Positions 5,320-9,982 of a DNA stretch of 9,982 nt are shown here, piece by piece (within the stretch, counting starts at the first letter, position 1; each line of letters begins with the position of its first letter). Origin of the DNA: Bacteroidia bacterium. GTDB lineage: Bacteria; Bacteroidota; Bacteroidia; Bacteroidales; BM520. The notes beneath the pieces are model-generated. The model was given only the letters and a program-made list of their open reading frames with translations. It was not told where the DNA came from and ran no database searches. The stretch spans positions 1 to 9,982 of the forward strand of contig RZYD01000065.1 in assembly GCA_009930445.1 (NCBI GenBank), read 5' to 3'. The translations under genes and the position numbers were made by a program.

Positions 5320-7509
5320 TTAACGATAAAAGAGGAGTTCTCTGTATTTTGGCAATGGCCAAAGCTCATTATCGACAGTCAGTTCCAGCTTATCAATGTG
5401 ATAGCGGATAGTATCCAGAAAGGGACGAACGGTTTCAGCATACGCGTAGGCCCTTTCCTCTTCGTTAATGATTGCATTGGCTTTTTTCCTTGCTTCGGTC
5501 ATATCCCGTACATTGATTTTAATAAATGCGATATGATAGGAAATATCTTTGATAACATCGATCTCGGGGGATGCAATTTCATTATATTCACGCTCTGGCA
5601 AGATATCTTTTAGTCCTTTAATGTTTTTGATTAAACTATTTTGATAGTTAAGGGCAACGGGTACGATATGGTTTTTGGTTAAATCACCCAACACTCTGGA
5701 TTCAATCTGTAGTCGTTTTGTGTAATTTTCAACACGCACTTTATACCGGGCTTTAAGTTCACGTGGCGTTAGAATATTTAAGGGGAAAAACAGGTCTTTT
5801 GCCTGCTGACTGTCGTAAGCTTTTATCGGATCGAGTGTTCCCTGATAAATTTTTAATCCCCGAAGTTTTGCCTCTTCGTGCCAGCTTTTACTGTAACCAT
5901 CGCCTTCAAATAAAATGGGCCGAACTTCAATTACCGTGTCCCTGAGTACTTGAAATATTGCTTCATCGCGTTTAATACCTTCTTTAACGAGCACTTCCAC
6001 TTTCGTGGAAAAGTGGCGTAACTCATTGGTAAGAGCAGTTGTTAATACAGTAATGGGTGCGGCACAATTGATACTGGAACCGGGAGCCCGGAATTCGAAA
6101 CGGTTTCCGGTAAAAGCAAAAGGTGAGGTTCTGTTTCTGTCGGTATTATCGAGTAATATATCCGGTATGCGTCCGATATCAAGTTTCAGTTCCGCTTTCT
6201 CGTCGGGTGTCATTTTTTCATCCGGAACCCGGTTTTCAAGTTCCTTCAGGATTCGTGAAAGGGTAGTTCCTATAAAAACAGAGATGATGGAAGGCGGAGC
6301 CTCATGGTCACCCAACCGATGTTCATTATCGATGGAGGCAATTGAGGCATAAAGCAGATCAGAATGATGATAAACAGCCGCTATGGTATTAATTAGAAAA
6401 GTGAGAAACTGCAGGTTTTTTTTTGGTGTTTTTCCCGGAGACAGCAGGTTGACGCCCGTATTGGTGAATAAAGAAAAGTTATTGTGCTTGCCGGAGCCGT
6501 TGATTCCTTTGAAAGGCTTTTCGTGCAACAGCACTTTAAAATTATGCCGTGTTGCCACCTTATCCATTATATCCATGAGCAGCATATTATGGTCAATGGC
6601 CAGGTTGGCTTCCTCGAAAATTGGTGCACATTCGTACTGGTTTGGTGCAACCTCATTATGCCTGGTTTTAATAGGAATTCCCAGTTTATAACATTCTATT
6701 TCAAGGTCTTTCATATAGGCGGATACCCGGAGTGGAATCGAACCAAAATAATGGTCGCTCAGTTGCTGATCTTTTGCCGAAGCATGGCCCATTAGTGTAC
6801 GTCCGGTGAGTTGAAGGTCAGGACGGGCATTATAGAGGGCTTTATCAACAAGAAAATATTCCTGTTCCCATCCCAGATTTGTGGTTACGGAAGTTACCTC
6901 TTTGCTAAAATAAGAACAAATCTCAGTGGCCGCTTTATTGAGTGCATTCAGGGCACGCAGCAATGGCGTTTTATAATCAAGGGCATCGCCTGTGTACGAT
7001 ACAAATACCGTAGGGATACATAACGTTCGATCGATCAGAAAGGCAGGAGAGGTAGGATCCCAGGCGGTATAACCTCTGGCTTCAAAGGTATTGCGAATCC
7101 CTCCGGTGGGTAAACTGGAAGCATCCGGTTCCTGCTGCACCAAATGACCTCCTTCAAATGACTCAATTACACTGTTTTGTGCATTTACCTGAAAAAACGC
7201 ATCATGTTTTTCGGCGGTAGCGCCGGTTAACGGATGAAACCAATGCGAGTAGTGCGTGGCACCCTGATCTACCGCCCAGGCTTTCATCCCTGCAGCAACC
7301 TGATCGGAATAACGTCGCTCAATAGGCTCGCTGTTGTCGATGGCTTCAATCACACGCTGATAGGCGTCGTGCGAAAGATAGGCCCGCATTTTATCCCTAT
7401 CAAAAACACAACTTCCAAAATAATCGGAAATTCTTTCCCGCGGAAAACTAACAGGTATCGGTTTTCGGGCTAATACTTCCGCCAGGGCCATAAAACGTAA
7501 CTTGCTCAT
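5320..7509 (-). CDS. glnN: Glutamine synthetase type III (GSIII, GlnN)
   Basis: Encodes 729 residues, the size of the GSIII family and far longer than GSI or GSII. It catalyses ATP-dependent ligation of ammonia to glutamate in the cytoplasm, the entry point for ammonium assimilation. GSIII-type blocks are visible in order: an N-terminal DYFGSCVF (30-37) and GATHYSHWFHPLTGATAEKHDAF-like block (83-105), NLGWEQEYFL (211-220, catalytic glutamates), NEVAPNQYECAPIFE (285-299), GINGSGKHNNFSL (335-347), GDHEAPPSIISVFIG (400-414) and DRNRTSPFAFTGNRFEFRAPGSS (457-479, with the arginines used in ATP/glutamate binding). The start is the ATG at 7509, giving the usual MSKLRF N-terminus. It is monocistronic, with its own promoter-like box (7559-7566) and terminator (5222-5255). 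No truncation or frameshift is seen. Confidence 0.98.
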   Translation of the reverse strand: MSKLRFMALAEVLARKPIPVSFPRERISDYFGSCVFDRDKMRAYLSHDAYQRVIEAIDNSEPIERRYSDQVAAGMKAWAVDQGATHYSHWFHPLTGATAEKHDAFFQVNAQNSVIESFEGGHLVQQEPDASSLPTGGIRNTFEARGYTAWDPTSPAFLIDRTLCIPTVFVSYTGDALDYKTPLLRALNALNKAATEICSYFSKEVTSVTTNLGWEQEYFLVDKALYNARPDLQLTGRTLMGHASAKDQQLSDHYFGSIPLRVSAYMKDLEIECYKLGIPIKTRHNEVAPNQYECAPIFEEANLAIDHNMLLMDIMDKVATRHNFKVLLHEKPFKGINGSGKHNNFSLFTNTGVNLLSPGKTPKKNLQFLTFLINTIAAVYHHSDLLYASIASIDNEHRLGDHEAPPSIISVFIGTTLSRILKELENRVPDEKMTPDEKAELKLDIGRIPDILLDNTDRNRTSPFAFTGNRFEFRAPGSSINCAAPITVLTTALTNELRHFSTKVEVLVKEGIKRDEAIFQVLRDTVIEVRPILFEGDGYSKSWHEEAKLRGLKIYQGTLDPIKAYDSQQAKDLFFPLNILTPRELKARYKVRVENYTKRLQIESRVLGDLTKNHIVPVALNYQNSLIKNIKGLKDILPEREYNEIASPEIDVIKDISYHIAFIKINVRDMTEARKKANAIINEEERAYAYAETVRPFLDTIRYHIDKLELTVDNELWPLPKYRELLFYR

Positions 7510-7532
7510 AAAATACCTGTTTTTTTATGCTT

Positions 7533-7546
7533 ACCCCCTGAATTTT
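7533..7546 (+). repeat. ACCCCCTnAATT motif, leader copy at glnN
   Basis: Reads ACCCCCTGAATTTT on the plus strand, within the predicted glnN leader. The first 11 bases recur exactly at 5199-5209 just past the glnN terminator, and a close variant occurs at 5015-5027. It forms the second arm of the inverted pair around the glnN promoter. Confidence 0.45.
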
Positions 7547-7558
7547 GTAAGGGTTGTG

Positions 7559-7587
7559 CAAATATAGCGATATTTTTATAAAACCAG
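7559..7587 (-). promoter_or_regulatory. Candidate glnN promoter
   Basis: On the minus strand, TATATTTG (7566-7559) matches the Bacteroidota -7 consensus TAnnTTTG exactly. A CTGG (7587-7584) sits at the expected -33 distance but is only a partial match to TTG. The predicted start near 7552 gives a leader of about 43 bases before the glnN ATG. Confidence 0.55.
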
Positions 7588-7591
7588 GGGT

Positions 7592-7605
7592 ATAATTTAG
7601 GGGGT
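7592..7605 (-). repeat. ACCCCCTnAATT motif, upstream inverted copy at glnN
   Basis: On the minus strand this reads ACCCCCTAAATTAT. It pairs as an inverted repeat with the plus-strand ACCCCCTGAATTTT at 7533-7546 (12 of 14 positions). The two copies flank the predicted glnN promoter, and a shorter ACCCCTGGT lies beside this one at 7591-7583. The motif could be a regulator site, but the protein is unknown. Confidence 0.45.
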
Positions 7606-7645
7606 ATATAAAAATTATTAACATTTAAATAACATTTCAAAAAGC

Positions 7646-7657
7646 GCAAACGTTTGC
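7646..7657. promoter_or_regulatory. Perfect palindrome GCAAACGTTTGC, LacI-family-like operator
   Basis: This 12-base perfect palindrome has a central CG and the A-A-A/T-T-T spacing typical of LacI/PurR-type operators. It lies about 39 bases upstream of the -7 box of the DUF2147 gene and about 100 bases upstream of the predicted glnN start, so it could act on either. No LacI-family regulator gene is in the window. Confidence 0.45.
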
Positions 7658-7695
7658 AAAAATCCTGATTTTCGTCAGACCCATGATTTTTTTAG

Positions 7696-7703
7696 TATAT
7701 TTG
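7696..7703 (+). promoter_or_regulatory. -7 promoter box of the DUF2147 gene
   Basis: TATATTTG matches the Bacteroidota -7 consensus exactly, with no clear TTG at the -33 position. The expected transcript start near 7710 lies 27 bases before ATG 7737. It also places the in-frame ATG at 7683 upstream of the transcript, which rules that codon out as the start. Confidence 0.5.
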
Positions 7704-7736
7704 GTTTCCATTTTTATGAATCTAAATCAAATTACA

Positions 7737-8183
7737 ATGAAAAATGCGTTTCGGACTTTTTGCATCACCGCAACAGTGCTAATTTCAGCCATGGCTGTTA
7801 ATGCACAATCGATTGAAGGGATTTGGAAAACGGTCGACGATAATACCGGAAAAACCAAATCGGAGGTTCAACTCGAAATTAAAAATAATGCCCTGTATGG
7901 CACGATAGTTAAACTTTACAAAGAACCGGGTGAGAATCCTGATCCTGTATGTAATGTATGTGAAGGTGCATTTAAAGGGAAAAAAATTATCGGTATGCAA
8001 ATCGTAAACCGTTTAAAAAATGACGGAACCGAATGGAAAGCCGATAATGGTATTCTGGATCCGGAAAATGGTAAATGGTACGATTGTAAGATGTGGGTGA
8101 ACCAGGACAATCCCAATGAGTTGAAAGTACGGGGATATATCAGTTTTCTATATCGCACACAAACTTGGTATCGAGTACAATGA
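7737..8183 (+). CDS. Secreted DUF2147 family protein
   Basis: Encodes 148 residues from ATG 7737. The frame is open further upstream, but only this start puts a proper signal peptide at the N-terminus: MKNAF, a hydrophobic core TFCITATVLISAMA, and cleavage after VNAQ. The mature part matches the DUF2147 pattern: GIWKTVDDNTGKTKSEVQL, LYGTIVKL, a CNVC cysteine pair, KGKKIIGMQIV, LDPENGKWYDCKM, and a C-terminal LKVRGYISFLYRTQTWYRV. The family is probably a small beta-barrel protein exported to the periplasm or beyond, and its biochemical role is not established. The two cysteines of CNVC plus the one in YDCKM may form a disulfide. It is monocistronic, with its own -7 box (7696-7703) and a strong terminator right after the stop. 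Confidence 0.9.
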   Translation: MKNAFRTFCITATVLISAMAVNAQSIEGIWKTVDDNTGKTKSEVQLEIKNNALYGTIVKLYKEPGENPDPVCNVCEGAFKGKKIIGMQIVNRLKNDGTEWKADNGILDPENGKWYDCKMWVNQDNPNELKVRGYISFLYRTQTWYRVQ

Positions 8184-8191
8184 TGAGTTGT

Positions 8192-8213
8192 AAGCCGGTT
8201 TTCCGGCTTTTTT
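8192..8213 (+). terminator. Intrinsic terminator of the DUF2147 gene
   Basis: The perfect 7-pair stem AAGCCGG/CCGGCTT closes a TTTT loop and runs into a T tract (8208-8213). It starts 9 bases after the stop at 8183. The tail overlaps the stop codon of the convergent mntP. On the minus strand the hairpin lacks a T-rich tail, so it probably works in the plus direction only. Confidence 0.9.
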
Positions 8214-8772
8214 AGTGTATACCATTCAAGTGTTCAACGACGATTTTTACTCCGATAAGTATGAGGATAATTCCGCCCGCTATTTCCATACGCATCCGGC
8301 GAAATTTTACTTTTGCTCCGATATAAAGACCCGCCAAGGAAAAAACAAGGGTTACCAGGCCAATCAGAAGTACAGCCGTTAAAATATGAAAATCAAGAAA
8401 AGCAAAACTAACTCCTACTGCCAGCGCATCAATGCTTGTCCCAACGGCCATAGTAATTAATGTTCTGTTATTTAGCGGATTAAAGCACCTCTGATCTTGC
8501 TGTTTACATCCTTCAATGAGCATTTTTATGCCTAGAACCGTTAGAATTCCAAATGCAATCCAATGATCATAATCGGCCACTGTTTCCCTGAAACTGAGCC
8601 CGGCGAACCATCCCACGAGAGGCATACCGGCTTGAAATATTCCAAGCGTGAGGGCAATTTTCAGGGCTTCCGGTTTTTTAAACCGTTGCAGGCAAAACCC
8701 GCTCAAAACGGATACTGCAAGGCTGTCCATGGAAAGACCGATTGCAATAATGACCAAAGTTAGTATCTCCAT
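8212..8772 (-). CDS. mntP: MntP, putative manganese efflux pump
   Basis: Encodes 186 residues from ATG 8772, matching the usual MntP length. The frame extends to a TTG at 8793, but MEILTLVIIAIGLSMDSLAVS is the standard family start. About six hydrophobic segments are visible. The two pseudo-repeated signature stretches are GLSMDSLAVS (D16, first helix) and GTSIDALAVGVSF (D115, fourth helix), whose acidic residues are thought to carry Mn2+. FQAGMPLVGW (46-55) also fits the family. The role is export of excess Mn2+ across the inner membrane. It is convergent with the DUF2147 gene and divergent from the acetyltransferase gene. I saw no yybP-ykoY-type Mn2+ riboswitch in the 90 bases upstream, so control must be otherwise. 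Confidence 0.95.
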   Translation of the reverse strand: MEILTLVIIAIGLSMDSLAVSVLSGFCLQRFKKPEALKIALTLGIFQAGMPLVGWFAGLSFRETVADYDHWIAFGILTVLGIKMLIEGCKQQDQRCFNPLNNRTLITMAVGTSIDALAVGVSFAFLDFHILTAVLLIGLVTLVFSLAGLYIGAKVKFRRMRMEIAGGIILILIGVKIVVEHLNGIH

Positions 8773-8777
8773 TGCGG

Positions 8778-8785
8778 CAAAAATA
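8778..8785 (-). promoter_or_regulatory. Possible -7 box of mntP
   Basis: The minus strand reads TATTTTTG, an exact TAnnTTTG match, with its last base 5 bases before the mntP ATG. Used as such, it would give an essentially leaderless transcript. There is no well-spaced -33 TTG, so it may be a chance match in AT-rich DNA. Confidence 0.25.
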
Positions 8786-8837
8786 CGAAACAACTTTTAT
8801 TATGCACCCATACTCTTTTTTTGCTGCATCAATTCTT

Positions 8838-8845
8838 TATCTTTG
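8838..8845 (+). promoter_or_regulatory. -7 promoter box of the GNAT-like gene
   Basis: TATCTTTG, followed by C, matches the Bacteroidota -7 consensus exactly. A TTG (8821-8823) lies 14 bases upstream, shorter than the usual 17-23. A start near 8852 would leave a leader of about 11 bases before ATG 8863. Confidence 0.5.
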
Positions 8846-8862
8846 CATGATAAATTATTGAT

Positions 8863-9982
8863 ATGACACTACAAATCAAAGAAGTAATAAGCAAAAGCGA
8901 TCTGAAAAATTTTGTTCGTCTTCCCTTTCTGATTTACCAGTCGAATCCTTACTGGGTTCCTCCCATAAAAAAAGATGAAATTAACTCGCTTGTACCCGCC
9001 AAAAACCCGTGTTTTAAATTTGTCGATGCAAAATTCTGGATCGTATATAAAAACAATATGCCGGCTGGCCGTATTGGTGCAATGGTTCATCATAAAGAAA
9101 TCGAAAAAACAAAAAAAAAGCTGGGCCGGTTTACCCGCATCGAGTTTATCGATGATAACGAGGTGGTAGATGCCTTGTTTTCCACTGCAGAAGCCTGGCT
9201 TCTGCAGCAAGGTATGGAAGGAATTCATGGGCCACTGGGTTTTACCAACCTCGACCATCAGGGGATGCTGATCGACGGGTTTAACTTTATGCCATCCATC
9301 GCCTCTGAATACCACATGGAGTATTATCGGAAGCATATGCAGCGATTAAATTATAAAAAGGAAAACGACTGGCTTGAATTTCGACTGACTCTGGGCAATG
9401 AAATTCCCGAAAAAGCAACACGGCTTTCGGATATGATGCTTCAACGATTCAATTTAAAAGTCAACCACTTCAAAAACACTAAAGAATTAAAACCCTGGAT
9501 CCCAAAGCTGTTTAAAACATTAAATATCGCATTCTCTGAATTGGCTTATGTGGTCGGGTTGGACGATGATGTAATTTCCTTCTATATTAACCGCTACCTG
9601 CAGGCCATTAATCCGGCCTATGTTAAAGTATTAAGCGACGATCAGGATCAGGTAGCCGGTTTTATCATTGGCGTCCCATCGCTTTCCGAAGCTATGCAAA
9701 AAATAAACGGCAAGGTTACGTTATTTAATGCCTCTGCAATTCTTAAGGCGAAAAAGAAACCTGAGGTGGTTGATCTTTTCCTTACCGGAGTATTACCCGA
9801 TTATCAGGGGAAAGGCGTTAGCGCAATCCTGATTAACGAATTACAGAAAGTAATGATTCAGGATGGCGTTGAACAAGTGGAAACAACAGGCATCTTTGAA
9901 AGCAACAACAAAGCCATCCAACACTGGAAAAATTATCAGCATATTCAACATAAACGCAAACGCTGTTTTGTTAAATTATTTC
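8863..9982 (+). CDS. GNAT-type N-acetyltransferase-like protein, 3' end cut by window edge
   Basis: 373 codons are present from ATG 8863 (MTLQIKEVISKSDLKNF), and the frame is open to the right edge. The total length is probably only slightly more, since similar proteins (YghO-like, about 370-390 residues) end near this point. An N-terminal half contains RLPFLIYQSNPYWVPP and GPLGFTNLDHQGMLIDGF, motifs I associate with this family. The C-terminal half carries a GNAT acetyl-CoA motif, VLPDYQGKGVSAILINEL (Q-x-x-G-x-G type, about 309-326), followed by TGIFESNNKAIQHWKNY, typical GNAT motif B. Substrate is unknown. No predicted signal peptide or membrane helix, so it is probably cytosolic. It is divergent from mntP with 90 bases between. 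Assignment to GNAT is firm. The exact subfamily is from memory. Confidence 0.88.
   Translation, partial: MTLQIKEVISKSDLKNFVRLPFLIYQSNPYWVPPIKKDEINSLVPAKNPCFKFVDAKFWIVYKNNMPAGRIGAMVHHKEIEKTKKKLGRFTRIEFIDDNEVVDALFSTAEAWLLQQGMEGIHGPLGFTNLDHQGMLIDGFNFMPSIASEYHMEYYRKHMQRLNYKKENDWLEFRLTLGNEIPEKATRLSDMMLQRFNLKVNHFKNTKELKPWIPKLFKTLNIAFSELAYVVGLDDDVISFYINRYLQAINPAYVKVLSDDQDQVAGFIIGVPSLSEAMQKINGKVTLFNASAILKAKKKPEVVDLFLTGVLPDYQGKGVSAILINELQKVMIQDGVEQVETTGIFESNNKAIQHWKNYQHIQHKRKRCFVKLF

Larger units (their letters stand above)
7510..7736. other. Divergent regulatory region between glnN and the DUF2147 gene
   Basis: This 227-base AT-rich stretch carries no gene. It contains -7 boxes for both neighbours, a 12-base palindrome (7646-7657), two direct TAACATTT copies 11 bases apart (7619-7626, 7630-7637), and inverted ACCCCCTnAATT motifs (7533-7546, 7592-7605) on either side of the glnN promoter. 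The density of symmetric elements suggests regulated transcription of glnN and/or the secreted protein gene. Confidence 0.7.

Noticed and set aside
5156..5362. Hydrophobic 68-codon minus-strand frame at the end of glnN
   Set aside because: It begins inside glnN in another frame, runs through the glnN terminator hairpin, and has no supported start or family. The hydrophobicity is that of an out-of-frame AT-rich stretch.
8773..8862. Manganese riboswitch (yybP-ykoY) upstream of mntP
   Set aside because: Only 90 AT-rich bases separate the divergent genes, and no paired structure or conserved loop sequence of that class was visible.
8869..9336. 155-codon minus-strand frame opposite the GNAT gene
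   Set aside because: The plus strand encodes a continuous 373-codon frame with clear GNAT motifs over the same bases. The minus-strand translation has no recognisable features.

Overview
The window most likely comes from a member of the Bacteroidota. It has moderate GC, several genes lack a purine-rich Shine-Dalgarno, and upstream regions carry the Bacteroidota -7 promoter word TAnnTTTG. It also encodes a type III glutamine synthetase, common in that phylum. I cannot place it below phylum. There are nine protein-coding genes, two of them cut by the window edges. I see no rRNA, tRNA, CRISPR array, insertion sequence or sign of recent transfer.

Left part (1-4925, all minus strand). Read in the direction of transcription, this is a tight run of six genes. 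First comes a cobalamin-binding protein (4275-4925). It has the helical-cap plus Rossmann architecture and the Wx9EH and ExHxxG motifs known from B12 photoreceptors of the CarH/LitR type, but no DNA-binding domain. Next are a 145-residue helical protein I do not recognise (3832-4269), a soluble PAS-like histidine kinase (2564-3799), and a protein with an N-terminal receiver and a C-terminal histidine kinase (1394-2563). Gaps between these four are 5, 32 and 0 bases. After 47 bases with no visible terminator comes sbcD (123-1346), which overlaps the start of sbcC (1-126, cut by the edge) by 4 bases. The first four genes look like one soluble signalling module: cobalamin sensor, partner, kinase, receiver-kinase. 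It has no dedicated output protein in the window and is the most interesting content here.

Middle (4926-7736). An intergenic stretch (4926-5319) holds a candidate promoter for the B12 operon and an intrinsic terminator for glnN. glnN (5320-7509, minus) encodes a full-length type III glutamine synthetase. The divergent region between glnN and the next gene (7510-7736) contains -7 boxes on both strands, a perfect 12-base palindrome of LacI-family operator type, and inverted copies of an ACCCCCTnAAT motif that recurs in the 4926-5319 intergenic region.

Right part (7737-9982). A secreted DUF2147 protein (plus) ends at a strong intrinsic terminator. It converges on mntP, a manganese efflux pump (minus). 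Divergent from mntP is a GNAT-type acetyltransferase-like gene (plus) that runs off the right edge. These three look like ordinary chromosomal housekeeping or accessory genes.
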